Shown here piece by piece: positions 50,993 to 64,000 of a stretch of DNA of 64,000 nucleotides (within the stretch, counting starts at the first letter, position 1; the number at the start of each line of letters is the position of its first letter). The notes beneath the pieces are model-generated. The model was not told where the DNA came from. It worked only from the letters and a program-made list of their open reading frames with translations, and did no database searches. Source of the DNA: Vicugna pacos (taxonomy: Eukaryota > Chordata > Mammalia > Artiodactyla > Camelidae); NCBI RefSeq assembly GCF_048564905.1, contig NC_132993.1, positions 83,421,001 through 83,485,000 of the forward strand, written 5' to 3'. A program made the translations under genes and the position numbers.

Positions 50993-53650
50993 AACTGCTC
51001 CAAATCCAGACGCCAGCGCAGCCTGGGGGAATCCCTGTAACCAGATCTGGTCTCGCCAGCCCAGTGTCATGCATGAGACTTGGCACTGGCCAGGTAGGTG
51101 GGCCTACTCCTGGGCTGTGCCCGGGCATGCATGCATGCTCAGTGGTGGGGAAAGGGTGTGAAGGGTGGGGCAAACACTGTTTCTTGCCACCCATAGCCAG
51201 TTCCCCTTCTTTCTTGCTCATGGGGTCTGCATTTTGTTTGGGGATCAGGGGGCAACACACCCAGCACAGGGGGATGGAAATGCCTGGTCTAATTCCCCAC
51301 CCCCTTCTGGAGATGGCAGAAGGGAGGCACCTGGGGAAGATGTGGCAGAAGCTCCATCCCTCTTGCACTTGGAGCATCACTGGTCTGTTGGTACCGCTTG
51401 TGCTATGGCTGCATCTTGCAGCCATGATGGGGAGGTCAAGACGATCAGAAGATTGGACCCAGAGCCCAGTGTCAGAGTGTCACCACATTGGGCTGGGAGC
51501 CACCTCGGGGCTATTGATTATGTGAGATTATGAGCCTTATCAGTGATTCAGTGTTAGGTGGGTGTCTGGTACAGCCTAAAAGACCCTGACTGCCACAGTG
51601 GGGACTAATGCCATTCTGTTCTGCTGCACGGGAGCAAGCCCTAGAGAAGGGGAAGGAAAGGACGGCGGGGTACACATCGGCTGTCATCTTCAGTGGGGTG
51701 GCTCAGGAAAGCCCCCAGGAGGTGAGGCAGGAGCTGGACTTTACTGCCTTCGAGGCAATGGAAACCCAGCACTGCTGGAAAATGGGGAACAACTGGCTCT
51801 CCAGGGGAGAAGACCTGAGTGGAGGAATTAATCAGAGACCAGCTCAGTCCCCGCCCCCCTCCCCGGGCCTCCCTGGGACCTGAGCCTCTGTCCCACCTGG
51901 ACCACCTCCTGGAAGCCATGGTTCTGGCAGAGGCCGTGTGACAACATCACCAGGGACTCTGCCACCTGTTGCCCCATCGCTTTGGCCCCACTGATGGCAG
52001 GCGGGATGGGGGCTGTGTCTGAAAGACACAGTCTGGGGGCTGTGTCTGCTCTGTTCTACCCTCTCACTTCCTCCGGGGTTAACTCTGCCGCAGGTCAGGT
52101 TAGGTCTACTGCCCGCATGTGGGGCTCCTGCTGGCTGAGCTGGACTTATCACTATTGCAGCCACGTTGAAGACATGTTGCAGAAATGATTCACAACAGCA
52201 AGCGTCTGCATTCCTTGTTTCAAATGAGAAAGAAGGAATGATTGCATTCCAAAAACTCCATCTACTTCTCCAAGTATCACTAAAACCCTCTTCATATATA
52301 GGAATCCATTAACAACTCTTGCACAATATAAGGCATGCAAAATGCCAACTACCTAATTATTTAACTCCTAAAGAACTCAGTGGTGGCTGTATTTGTCTGG
52401 AGTCGAGAATGATCCTGTTCACGTCAACACCTGTCATGTTATAGGTGATGTTGGTACCTGCCATGAGCCCCTTTGCTGGGCGCTGCCCCTGCCCCAGGCT
52501 GGCTGCCACCAGCTCACAGCTGGACCTTTCTCCTAAGACTCCTCTTCAATCTATGAAGTCACCCGACCCAGAAATACCCAGAAGGTTGTGTATCCCCAGG
52601 ATTGGCAGAGAAAATACAAAATGTCATACAATATTTGGGACATACATTAAACATTTACTTGTTGTTTTTTTGAAATACAAGTGTAACTGGGCAACCTGAA
52701 TTTTTATTTGCTTAATGTGGCAGCCCTAACCCTCCCACTGGGGCTCCCAGCCAATGACTGACCAATACGGGAGTGCAAAGGCTGCCTTGGCCGCAAAGAA
52801 GGACACCTCACGAAGCCATTCAGGATCCAGAGCCCCCGTGGGATCAGACTGGGGCTCACCTTTTGCGGAATCCAAATCTGCCTCCACTCCATCTTACCCC
52901 GCCCCCTACCCCCGGGGCAGGCCTCCCCTGAGCTCACTCCCTCACTAATCGGTGAGCCCCAGGAGCCTTGTCCCTGGGACCTTCCTTCTGAGACCTAAGT
53001 CAGTTGGTGGCCAGGCTGGTCTGAGAAATCAGGTAGGGCTCTGGAGGTGGATTGCCTGCAGTGGGATGCAAGAGGAGCTTCTCTGGGGGTTGACACAGTC
53101 CTGGTGGCCCCTGGCCTGGGGGGCAGCCTCTCACGGATTCCATCTGGAGGGGCAGGGGTGCTGGTGGAAGACAAGGCACTGTGTGCAGTCTGGCATGGAG
53201 GGCTCATGGGGAGACATCAGCCCTAAGGACTGTGCAACTGAGTGGCTGTTGGTAAGTGTCACAAAAAATGCCAGGCTCGCATCTCTTGATTTAAAGCCAA
53301 GTGTGAAAGGAGGAGGGTCCGCGGGGCAGTATTTTTCTCCTGCAGTCAGAGGCCGACAGAGCTAGAAACCAGATACAGGACTTAATCATCAGGGCAGAAA
53401 CAAAACTTCAGCGAGGGCATGCCGGGGCCCAGTGAGGGAGGAGCGTGAGCAGGGGTGTGCTGGCAAGCGGTTGACAACTGGCTCTTAGGGATGGCAGAGG
53501 CCTTTCTCGATTTTCATGGTGCAAATCCTTCCTCCGTGGCCAATTTCCAGCCACCAACATAACATCACTGAAAGAGGAGTTGGAAAGAGATGCACATGAT
53601 TGGCTTTCTGAGTGTGTGGGAGCTGCGCTGAGAATTTTGAATTCCCAAAT
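50993..53650. other. GCK upstream intron, unannotated stretch
   Basis: I recognise no repeat or exon with confidence in this stretch. Confidence 0.35.
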
Positions 53651-54977
53651 TCCCGTGCATCCTCTGGGCTTACAGAACAGACTTGTGTGAGAAGGAGGGC
53701 TTGACTCCCTTGAAGACTAGCAGATGTCTCAAAGAGACAGCACATGTCCTTCTCAGAACCTGCCTCTGCCTCTCCTGCTGGTCCCAACCACTGAAGTCAA
53801 CCCTCAGCCCTGGCCCCTGGCTGAGGGAGGGAGTATGCCAAGGCTGCTTCAGGCCCTGGCCAATATGTTCTGGCCAGAAGTGAGAGACTGGACCTGAAGG
53901 TGCTGGACCAAGGCAGGTAGACTCCAAGGAGATGGGCAACTTAGCTCCAGTGATGCAGGATTGAACACCCTGGCAAGGGTCCCAGGAGAGGCTTCCAATA
54001 CAGTGCTGGGTAGCTCTCAAAGCTTGGGGAAAGCGATGACCCACATTAAAGGCGGTAGAGATTCTTGAGTTTTTACGGCAGACCATGGAGGCAGTGATCA
54101 AAAAGATAAGATAAATGGGTATAATAACGCTGATCTGCTCTGTAAGACTGGAAAACCCATGGGCTCTCCATACCCCTTGGAAAGGTAGAGGGACACTCTG
54201 CTTGCCAAGACTGTAGGGGACATGTCAGTGAGGGGACACCAGTGGAGAGGTTCAGGGGGTCTGTCCTCTATAGACCAGGGCCGATGGGAGGTGGTGCTGT
54301 TTCAGGACTTCTCGCCTAAGTAGCAGTGGGGATGACAGTTCCCTTAATAGCAGAGACCAGAAGCAAAGCAGGAACAATTACCACACTGAGCAGCAAGATT
54401 AACAACCTTGGGGGTTAGCCTACGGGGATCTAAAGAGAAGGCTGATAGAGTGTTGTATCCTTAGGGCCAAGAAAGGATGGGCAGAACACTGAGACCAGCC
54501 ACCCCAGTGGAGAATTATGACGGAAAGTTACAGTTTCCAAACTTGAGCCCATTCTCAGGTCCAGAACCCATTGATTGAAAGAGAGACTCAGTCTCCATGA
54601 GGAAGGAAGGAAGGACCCTGTAGCACTATAGCAAATATATGTAATGAGGATCTATGGCTATTGGCCTGAATACACGGGGTAAGAGGAATCCCCAGATCTT
54701 TTGATGGCTATTTCATGGCAACTGACAATGACAGCTAGGGTCCCAGCGTGCCGTCCTGGCCCCTCTGTTAGCATAGGGACATACTGGGGTGAGGAGATAC
54801 ATCGGGTTCTGGCCCATGGAGCCTGCCAGCTCCATGGGTTCACTCAAGGGCCACATCCCTGGATCCTGAACACATAACTGGAGTGGATTTACTTGGATTT
54901 ATTGGAAGAGCCCTTCCTTGACCCATAGAATGAGAGTACCTATAATAGGAAAGGCCAAGTGCAAGCCCTTGGAATTC

Positions 54978-55013
54978 ACACGCGTGCGCGCGCACACACA
55001 CACACACACACAC
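54978..55013. repeat. CG/CA microsatellite
   Basis: A CACGCGTGCGCGCG stretch leads into about ten CA units; alternating purine-pyrimidine favours Z-DNA. It lies inside the ERVL fossil. Confidence 0.85.
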
Positions 55014-55306
55014 CCCTCAGCGAAAAGCAAAGCATCAAATCCTGGGAAAATGGCAGAAATGATTGCCATTCTCAATGACTCAGAGGGGGCAGAGTGTGGG
55101 TCACATCATATGATCGTTAAATTTTCCAGTCCAATACCTGAAAACTAAGTGGATCAGGACAGAGGGCAGCAGACTCACTCCCACAAATTCAGCTACACAG
55201 AAGGCCCAGTTACAGCTGGTGTGCTGGATAGAGTATCTTTCCTAGAATAGATGGACGCAGTTTATAGTAGGTACGTAGTAGGCAGCTGTTGGTCTGGCAA
55301 ATTTAT

Positions 55307-55681
55307 TGTCATGGACTGAGCGTGTCCCCCACCCCAAGTTCGTATGTTAAAGCTCGAATCCCCAGCGTGATGGGCGTTTGGAGGTGGGGGCCTTTCCTTG
55401 GGAGGTAATTGGGTTGAGATGAGGTCATGGGGGTGGGGCCCCATGATGAGATTAGTGTCCTCGTGAGAAGAGGAAGAGATGGGAGTTCCAGCTCTCTCCA
55501 TCATGTGAGGACATAGCGAGAAGGTGGCCATCCACAAGCCAGGAAGAGGGCCCTCACCAGACCCCAATCCTGCTGGCACCCTAATCCCAGACTTCCAGCA
55601 TCCAGAGCCCTGGGAAAGCAAAGTCTATTGTTCAAACTGCCCAGTCTATGGCATTTTGTGATGGCAGCCTGAGCCAAGACA
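55307..55681 (+). mobile_element. MaLR (MLT1-type) LTR nested in the ERVL fossil
   Basis: 375 bp with tgtcatggactgagcgtg start, then ggaggtaattgggttgagat, catgtgaggacatagcgag, caccagaccccaatcctgc and a gcctgagccaagaca end, the MLT1 LTR order. ERVL sequence continues on both sides, so it inserted into the older provirus. Confidence 0.85.
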
Positions 55682-58600
55682 TTCCTTTTTTTTTTTTTAA
55701 ATCAATAACCTTCAGGAGGGAAGAGCAGAAGCAGTCTGCATGCACTTGAGATGGACAATAGTATTCAGTCACAGTCTTGCTCCAAAGGATGTGAATTCAC
55801 CCACTCTCTGTCACAGTAGAGTCCCCCAAACCTAAACCATCTGGTCTGCCCAGACCACAGAACATTATTGGGCTCATGGTCTTGGCGACGTCGTGGTGGT
55901 TGGGCCCAGTGGTCCAGGGCGGGCCAGGACAACTGCTTTATAGTGGGTAACAAATGACTGTGCCCTGTTCCTCTTATCGCTAAGAAAGGTACACAGCGCT
56001 TGACAGGCCTCTTCAGATTGTGGAAGCAGCATATTCTGTTCTTGGCAATACCATGCCAACCTATTTATTGGATGAAACAGGAGGCTGATAGTTTAAGTGG
56101 AGCCAGAGAAAGCAAGGGTCCTGCAGCTGGTTGGGAAGGTGCCACAGTCAGCCCTGACCCTGAGGCCATGTGGCCAGGCAGCCCTCACACTTGAGGTGTC
56201 AGCCTGCGTGAAGGGTGACAAACCCCAAGAGGAGAGTCACAGAGGAGACCCTGGGCTCTGGACCCCGGGTCCTGCGATCTGCAGCAGAGAACCAGACACC
56301 ACTTGAAAGGCAGTCCCTGGCATGTCACTGGGCCCCAGGAGAGACAGAGCATCTGACCGTGGGACATCGAGTGGTCACGTGGCCAGAGCAGCCTGTCAAG
56401 AGCTGGGTGCTGTCAGAGCCGCTGAGTCAGGCACCCGGCGGGGCCCGCAGCCGTCCGTCAGGGGATGAGGCGGCACGTCTGCAATCCGGCTCAGGCAGGT
56501 CTGGAGGGCACAGGGCAACTGCGGGAGCAGGTGGCCTCGACCCGCCTGTCACCTTCCACTCCTGCATCAGTGCCCCTGGGCCCTCCCTCAGCTCACACAT
56601 CTGGCCTTCCCTCTGTGTAGCTGCTGGAGGAGGGCAGAAGCCCCCCCATGCTCGGACCGTGGACCAGTCAGGGCAAGTGGCACAAACTGGAGCGGGACCT
56701 CTGCTGCACCGCAGTCCCACGCAGGGGCGGCCCCGCAGGACAGCGGAGAGGAGAACTCCTCTCAGTAGGCAGAGTTTGGGGCAGGGCAGCCAGCCACTCA
56801 GTTTGTGAGGAGAGAGAAGGGACTCAAGGTAAAGGTACACGTAGACCATGGACGGGGCTGAATAGCTTCGCGGGAAGGAGCGAGGTTAGCAGACTGGGGA
56901 TGGGAGCGGTGGGGGAGGAGGTGTGCAGATAAATCCCTGCGCCTGGGGGCAGGTCTGAGGGGCTAATGCCTCTGACAAACCATCTGCTAGAGAAAAGGCA
57001 ACAAAACAGACAGCTCCTCATCCGGCTCAGCCTGCACACAGCCCTGAGGGACAAATAACCACGGGGGCAGAGATGGAAGCCGTGCCTGAGCCCAATAGCA
57101 CAGGCAAGGCTGACCGAGCTTGTGCTGTTCAGTGTATGACCTGCCAGTATCAGAGACCGACCCTGAAGCCCTGGTATGACACGGCTCCTCCCGGTCACCG
57201 ACAGCCACTACTTGGTGACAGGGTGACTCTGCTGAACCCTTTCCCACCCTGGAAGGGGCAGCAGTTCATCTGATGACCCAGGCATGCATTCACCTTTCCC
57301 ACCTTCAGTGTCTCAGCCAGTCCCACTAACTGGGGAGCCATGGAATGTCTGATCTACTGACAGGAGATCCCACACAATGTTACCGCAGACAAAGGACCCA
57401 CTTCGTGGCAAAGGAGGCTTGGAAGTTAGCACACGACCCGCAGGATCCGCTAGTCCTACCACCAAGAAGCTGCCAGCCTGCCAGAGTGCTGGGACAGACT
57501 CCTGAAGGCACAGCTGAGCTGGCAGCGAGAAGATGATCCCCGATCAAAGGGGCCAGCGTCCTCCAGGCTGCCATAACCACCCTGATGGCCAATGGGTGAC
57601 GCTGTGTCTCTAGAGGATAAAACACACGGGTCTGGGAACCAAGGGCTCCTTGTCACTCCCAGTGACCCATTTGGGGAATTTGTTCTTTCTCTGAGCCTAG
57701 AGGTCCTGGTTCTCAGAGGAGAGATGCTTCCACTAGGGGATGCAGGAAGAGTTCCACTAAATTTAAAGCTGCGATTGCCACCCAGGCACATCATGCTCCT
57801 TGTGCCGGTAACCAGGCAGGTAGAGAAAGATATGACAGTACTGGCGCCAGGAGCCCAGTGTGACCAGGCAGCGGCTGACCCTTGCCATCACAGGGAGGCA
57901 GCAGTACTGTCACACGACGGAGCAGAGCAGCATAGGTTTTGCACTCAGATGATCCACCGGGGTGTCTCTGGTACTCATGTGCCCCGCGGTGACTGTAAAC
58001 AGACAGCGCCCAACAAACACAACTGGATAAGGGGAGGCAGGGTGCAGATTCTTCAGGGCTAAGTGTCCAGGTCGCCCCTCAAGGTGAGCCACCTGGACCC
58101 GCAACGTCAGCCGAGGAGGAGGAGCCCTAGAATGGGAGGGGCAGGTGCAGAGTATCGTGTGCAGTTCTGGGTAGTCACCAGCAGAAGGGAAACTGTGGTT
58201 CACCTCACTCAGCATCCAATTGTGCATCTCCCCAGAATCCTGGAGAAGCTGTGCACGGAGGGAGAGAGAGGTTGATAGATCCAAGCCCTGCAACGGGAGG
58301 ACCGTGGTGAACACCACAGATGCCCCCCAACAGCGAGCTGGCACGCCCCGCCCCCAGCTGCCCTGAGTGGTGGCTGCTCCCTGTTCACAGCACATCCTTC
58401 TCCCGAGACCTCAGGCAGTGACTCTGTTACAGGCGTACGAAAGGCTGGCCTGTTTCCTCAAGGATGGGCAGCTCCGTGAAGCTCTCCACACTTCAGAGCC
58501 CCCTACGGGATCAGGCTGAGGCTTTGCTCAGGCTGAACCCACTTTTTCGCCTGGTTTCTTGCCCTCTCTTATTCTGTTCCTCTCCCTTCCTTGTGGGTTC

Positions 58601-59079
58601 CTCTGAGAGCACTCGCTCAGTCAGCCACTTTCCCAAGAATCCCAATCTCAGGCTCTCTGTCTCAGGAACCTGACCCAAAAGGGATGCACATGCTTTTTCC
58701 CTTTCACACAGCACCAGGCCTGGTGGCAGAGACACACGACATATGGGACCCTCTCGGGAGAACAGTAGAAACAGGACACTTACAACTTCTCCCAGGACTC
58801 AGATGCAACCTACACACTAATTCTTTATACCCATTTTCCAACTGGGGAGTGAATTGGGGGCAAACAATTGTCCCGGTCATTAGAGCGAACATGCAGTGTT
58901 CAGACTGCAGAGGACACTGGATGCCAAAGACAGGGTCTTTACTGGAGATCAGCCTCACAGCTGTGCCCTCTTGGTCACAGCCCAGGAGAGCAGAGAATCC
59001 CAGATCCTCATCTTTGTTTCCCACCCATGTGACCTTGGACATGACCTCCGTCGGCTCCTGATTCATTGTCAGCAAACAC

Positions 59080-60700
59080 AGGCATAGATGTTCACTCCAC
59101 CCCGCAGAGCACTCTGAGCAAAAACCAGCGGGACTTCAAACGGCTCCTGGGCGGGAGAGGGTACTGGCACCTGCTGGACCTCTGGCGCTGGGAGGGGTCT
59201 GGAGGGAGCGCAACCCCTGGTGCTGTGAAGGGTCAGCCTGGAGTCCACCCTGACCTGTCCACCTCCCTCTAGTCTCAGCCTCTCCCCTCTAAGCCCCGCT
59301 CCCCTCCCCATCAGATCACTGAGGGTCGGGTCAGGTTCATAGCTGACCACTCACGCAGGAAGGCGCTCCTCCACCCCGTGGCCCTTGGAGGCGAACATCA
59401 TTATTATTCCCAGTTGGTGACAAGTATCGAGGCCCAAGGAGGCTGAGGGGCATGGCTGGACTCGCAGTGGCCTGTCTGTCCACTCTGAGGCTGGGGGCTC
59501 ACCTGCCCCAGTGGGAGCAGGGAGCTGTGATGACCTGGAGGCACAGACCTGGCCGGGGCAGGGATGGAGAGGGCAGCGGGCGCCACCTGGCAGGGCCTGG
59601 GAGGTACAAGGCACTGGGAGGGGCCAAAGTAACTAGGGATTTGAACATCGGGCAGCCTACAGCAACGGAGACAGGAATTGGGCAGTGGAGACTAAGAGGC
59701 CAAACCGGGTAGGGGATAAACTGGAAAGTTCGGGAACAGGTCATCCAGCCAAAGCTCCCCTGGGACATGGGTCGATGGCCACCCTCTCTGTGTGGGCCTT
59801 GGCCAGGTCGTGGGGTCCTGTTCCAGCCCACGGAGACACACCATGGACCACAGCAACCCCCCGCCCCAACCCCGGCACTTCCCAGAGACCCAGGAGCCCA
59901 GGGCAGGAGCAGAGGCCCGGGTGACTGCGGGCTCCGAGGAAGGCTGATAATGTTTGCGTTTCTCTTGGGGAGGAGGGGTGGGAATTAAAAATATACATCA
60001 AAGAATAAAGAAGAATAGAAGAAAACCCATCTTCCTTGCAGTGGGCATCCCTTCCATCCCATGCTAGTCTCCTGACTGCTGGACTGTATTTCGGAGTCTG
60101 TTAGACTTGATTCCCAAAAAAGGTCAAGTTTGTCTGAGCCTCCTGCAGCAGAAAGGAGAGGCTGTGAGGGTCTGGAGGCTGTTTGCGAAGCTCCCTGATT
60201 CTGCACATGGACCCCACTGCGCTCAAGGGGTCTTGGGGAGAGGGTGGCGGCCACCCCTCACTGGGGAGGCATTCACAGCATTAGTCCTTGGGCTTCGGGC
60301 ACTGGGGGCCCATGGTGTCTGTGCACGCGGGTCCCCCCATCTTTCCCTGCCTGAGGTTCTCTTGGTGGCTTAGGGGTGCCTGCTGCCCTGTTGGCCCCAC
60401 GGGATGTGAGAGGTGAGCCTGTGACAGACCTGGCCTAGCAGGTTCCAGGCTGGGACCAAGGGAGGCAGGTGGCCTCTCTCAGGTGCAGAAGTGGTGAGTG
60501 TCCCCTGCACATTTGAGGCTGGACAGGCAGGAGGGGAGGGGCTGGCACCCACCCCCTGCAGCGCTGCTGCGTGTCCACAAATTCCCCCAGGACAGAATCA
60601 AAGGCTCAATTATGGGAAAACAAGAGTCCTGTCTGCTACTATTTTTTTCACACTATTATTATAATTTCTACGTACTTTGCAAGTGATGCATTCATCAGTG
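59080..60700. other. GCK upstream intron, unannotated stretch
   Basis: A MIR-like trace lies near 59395-59470. Otherwise nothing is recognised. Confidence 0.4.
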
Positions 60701-60708
60701 ATTAAAAG

Positions 60709-60712
<4 letters not shown>

Positions 60713-60741
<29 letters not shown>
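60713..60741. repeat. TG microsatellite
   Basis: About 14 uninterrupted TG units. Confidence 0.95.
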
Positions 60742-60744
<3 letters not shown>

Positions 60745-61329
60745 AACAGGGAAACACACGCCACTTCTCTGTAATTAACTGAAATCATTTATCTATTTGT
60801 GGTTCTCTTGTGGGCTGTTTTTAAAGCCATCTATCACCCATTTTCACTGACTTTTTCTTCACAACTTTCTACTTTCGTGTTTTCCATAGAAACACCATGC
60901 CTGCAGGTGAAGGGGGATGCACAGGCCAGCAACAGGGGAAGTAGGCTGGTGTTCCCCCAGGCACATCTGCCTTGATGTACTCGTGGGACCCGCTTCTCCT
61001 CCTGTGCTTTGTGAAGGGGCCTGGCAGCCCACCAGCTGGGACAATGCCACTCTGGGACCTTCTGGAGGATGGGGGACCCGGTGGCCAGGTCCAGGAGCCA
61101 CATGGGCTGGAACCAGAGAGCACATGTGACACACATGACTTGGGTCTCTTGTGAGTCTGTCTGTGGGTATATGATGTCCTAACACAGGGTGAGGATTCTG
61201 TATCTTCTGGAAGGGGTGTGTGGCATCGCGTCCCTCCTCCCAGCTGTCTACGTGTAGGACTTCTTTGCCCTTCTGCTCACAGTGGAAGTGCAGCTGCTCT
61301 GGACAGCTCTGTGCTTGGGTATGTAGCAT

Positions 61330-61480
61330 GAGGGCCTCACTATTCAGGGGCTCCCATCCACACAGCAGCCCTGGGGCGCGCTGTACAGAAGGGGAAACTG
61401 AGGTCCGGAGGGATTTCAAAGTTGCCAAAGGCCATCCTGCTGGGAAGGGAAGAGCGGGTTTGAGCCGGCAGCCCAGCCAG
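61330..61480 (-). repeat. MIR SINE
   Basis: gaaggggaaactgaggtccg, then aaagttgccaaaggccatcc and agcgggtttgagccggcagc form a reverse MIR core. Confidence 0.7.
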
Positions 61481-64000
61481 GTATACATCCGCATACACTG
61501 GCTGGGAGCAGAGGGCAGCCCTTTGATGTGGACATGGCATTCTTCCCTCTGGGAGCGCAGACCAGCTCTGCTCTTCTGGGGAGTGCCAACGAAGGGTTTT
61601 CTTATCTTCTCCCACCCCTCACCTCCCCTGGGGGTGAAGGCTGGATCTGCTGGGTCCTTACAGGCGGGAAGCACATCCAAGCAGGTCTGTCACCACTGCC
61701 CTGTGGGGGCCAGCCCGGGCAAGGTGACCAGTACAGTGGGCCCCCGGGGGCCCAGTTTGGCGGGAGGAGTGGGCAAGCCCAGTGGGTCCAGCACTGGGGG
61801 CCCAGGGCCCGTGCCAGCACCCCGGGGGACTGCCCCGGGCTCAGGGCTCTGCCGAGCTGTGTGGGGCAGGGGCTTATCGGAGGGTTAGCAGGTGGATATA
61901 AGGCCATGGTCCTGAGTGCACTTCCCCAAACATGCGATGATAGGATGGCTTAGGGGGCGGGAGAAAAGGAGGCAGTGTTGACCCTGGAGCAGTGAGCAGG
62001 GCCTCCCTTCTCAGGGGTGTTAGGGAGTGAGGGGGCCCGCCTCTCCTCTTCCCAGAGCCCTGGGGCTTCTCAGATGGCATCTGTTTCAAGAGCTCCTGGC
62101 TCCCCGAGTCCCCTTCTGATCCACCTCTGGCCACATCTCACAAAGGTCTCCACGCCCATCCTATGCTGCTGTTAGCCCATCCTGCTCTCACCCGGCCTCA
62201 AGGGAGCTGGGCTGCTGCCCTCTCCCAGGGGCCACCCCTGGGCTCACAAAGCGGCTGCCTCAGGAGTGCCCTCACGGAGCCCAGGTCTCCACCACTCACC
62301 CCGTGTGACTTCAGCCACTCACCCGGCTTCTCTGTGAAATTAGGGACAACCTCTGAGAAAGTCCCCGAGAACAGCCCGTGGTCGAACAGAAGGCAGATCT
62401 GACCCAGAGGGGACCTGGGAGCCAGGACCCATGGCTGGCGCCCTTCCCCTCGGTTGGATTCCTGCTCGGGCCCAGCACCAGAGGGGAGACTTGGAGCCCC
62501 CCTGGCTGGGCAGGTGCGGCCTGGCGTGGGGCAGCGGAGGGAGCAGAGCAGAGATGGACTGAGTGAGACGCATGAAGAGCACGTGCAGAGGGGGAGGGTG
62601 ATGCTCAAAGCAGGTCAGGACGACTGCAGTGGGGCCTGAGGATGCTGGGGGCCCAGGGGAGCTGGCTGCCCACCTGGAGGAAAGGATGCTCTGGCAGGGT
62701 AAACCCCACACCTCTGGCCCTTGGTCCCCTTACCCCACAGGATACCTCTTGCTCTGGGCACACCCTCAAGCGTAGGCACATGGCTGGGCTGTTGGCACGG
62801 CGCTCTTTCCGCCAGTTCCAAGTAGCTGGTAGGACCCCCTTGCCTAGCTCAGCACCCCTGGGAGCCTTCGAGAGGCTCCGAGCCTGAACTCCCTAGCCTG
62901 CCCCAACTCTTGAGACAGCAGTCGGGACCCTCTGGCATGGATGGCCACAGAGGACCAGCCAGACTGACTTTCTCAGGAGGTCAAAGAGAAGCCTGGGCCA
63001 GGAACTCAACTCCTGTGGAAAGGAGAGTCCAAGAGCCAGAACTCTTGTCCAAAAGGCAAAAGAAACGAACTGTATCCAGGGAAGTGCCTGTATTCCAAGG
63101 TAGAAGGTCCATCCCTCCCAGAGTCAAAACCCCCACAGCGCTTTTTATGAAACTTGACCAATGGGTCTAAACCTCACTGAGAAGGTGAGGCGGGATCTGG
63201 TACCACAGACGTGTGTCAAAAAGAGTGGTACCCAGAGGGATTCCCTGGAGCAGAAATGAACAGACAGGACAATGCATCCTCACCAGGGACGTGGACGTGT
63301 TGGAATCTAGTCCCAGCTTATCTCAGCAGCTGGATGGCCTGTTCGGGAACTGGCTATGGGGGTAAACGGCTCCGCTTTTAGAAAACGAAGGAATAGAACA
63401 CATCGAGCAAGAGAGGAGGTGGCCGGTGGTCATCAGACCAGGGGCCTTGGTGGATGCCAAGAAGATTACCCTCAGGCCCCTAGAGGGCTGAGGAGGGAAC
63501 TAGACTGGGAGAGGAGGGTGTGGACCTGGCAGGAGCCGGGTGGGAGGGGGCTGAGGAGGGGCCACAGTGGCGGCAGAGGTGGGGGGGGTGGCTTCTATTC
63601 TGGGAGGTTCCTGGGCAGGCCTGAGAGGGTGATGTGGGGTGGAGCAGGGCTTGGAGGGGGAGATAAAGGGGCCTGTTCTCAATGCACCCAGCCCGAGAGA
63701 GACAGAGAGACAGAGACACAGAGGGCTGCAGCCTTCTGAGACTGGGGCAAGAATCAGTGTCCAGCCCTGAGAAGGGGAGGGAGATAAATGTCGGGGGAAG
63801 GGCCCGGGCCAGGACTGCCCTTCTGTCACAGGAATGTGGGGACACGGGGAACATGTCTGGGCTGCCCCCAAAGGCTACAGCCCTGCCTTGCACCAGACCC
63901 TTCCGCGGAGGGCCTCCCTTCAGCACAGCTCTGCTCTCTCTTGCCTCGAGGTGGCTTCAGGGCAGCTCTGCCGAGACCCGGGAAGGAGGCCAAGGACACT
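61481..64000. other. GCK upstream intron, end of window
   Basis: GC-rich intronic sequence with a possible MIR trace near 62310-62360. The beta-cell first exon of GCK was searched for on the minus strand and not found. Confidence 0.4.

Larger units (their letters stand above)
53650..58690 (+). mobile_element. ERVL provirus, decayed fossil, with nested MaLR LTR
   Basis: Segments in plus order recall ERVL internal sequence: a pol entry near 54930, reverse-transcriptase region about 55000-55310 and 55690-56100, and a dUTPase-like region about 57690-57900. The far end, about 58320-58690, resembles an ERVL LTR (tctctgtctcaggaacctga). The 5' edge is uncertain. It is badly broken throughout, with many breaks, and ancient (early placental). 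It is antisense to GCK. Confidence 0.65.

Noticed and set aside
63400-63480. gccaagaaga near the end as the beta-cell GCK exon 1
   Set aside because: It is on the wrong strand and the neighbouring codons do not match.

Overview
This window is nuclear DNA from a placental mammal, almost certainly a camelid (alpaca, llama or camel). Two things show this. The genes AEBP1 (+), POLD2 (-), MYL7 (-) and GCK (-) sit in the same order and orientation as on human chromosome 7p13. Four copies of a tRNA-Ala-derived SINE with the camelid Vic-1 signature lie at about 37.0, 37.2, 48.75 and 48.85 kb; they keep the A and B boxes and an AGC anticodon-like stretch. The exact species cannot be told from sequence alone.

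Layout. 1-10.8 kb: GC-rich promoter and the complete AEBP1 gene. It has 21 coding exons; in-frame splicing gives 1161 aa, against 1158 aa recalled for human. 10.9-18.4 kb: POLD2, convergent with AEBP1, with 10 coding exons giving exactly 469 aa and a probable noncoding first exon in a CpG-rich promoter. 18.4-20.4 kb: intergenic, with a GATA-type inverted motif pair. 20.4-22.9 kb: MYL7, with 7 coding exons (the first holds only the ATG) giving 175 aa and a compact promoter with TATA-like, GATA, E-box and CArG motifs. 24.5-34.4 kb: GCK exons 10 to 2, giving 450 aa; human glucokinase is 465 aa, and the 15 missing residues belong to an upstream first exon that was not found here. 34.4-64 kb: no recognised coding exon. 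This is best explained as the long GCK first intron, filled with repeats.

Repeats in the last 30 kb include MIR, L1 and Vic-1 copies, two class I ERV LTRs close to GCK exons 2 and 3, MaLR LTRs, a badly decayed ERVL provirus (about 53.7-58.7 kb) with a MaLR LTR inside it, a purine tract of about 480 bp at 45.2 kb, and two long inverted repeats.

The genes do not form a pathway. AEBP1 is a secreted collagen-binding protein, POLD2 a replication factor, MYL7 the atrial myosin light chain and GCK the glucose sensor. No undescribed multi-gene system is visible. The most notable anomalies are non-coding: a 105-bp inverted repeat at about 87% identity, an exact 35-bp direct repeat 3.3 kb apart, a duplicated CCAAT/GC-box promoter module, a triplicated splice-donor segment, and an AEBP1 intron that resembles the mir-4649 mirtron locus. 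Exon boundaries were derived by hand from reading frame, GT/AG sites and recalled human proteins; no alignment was run.
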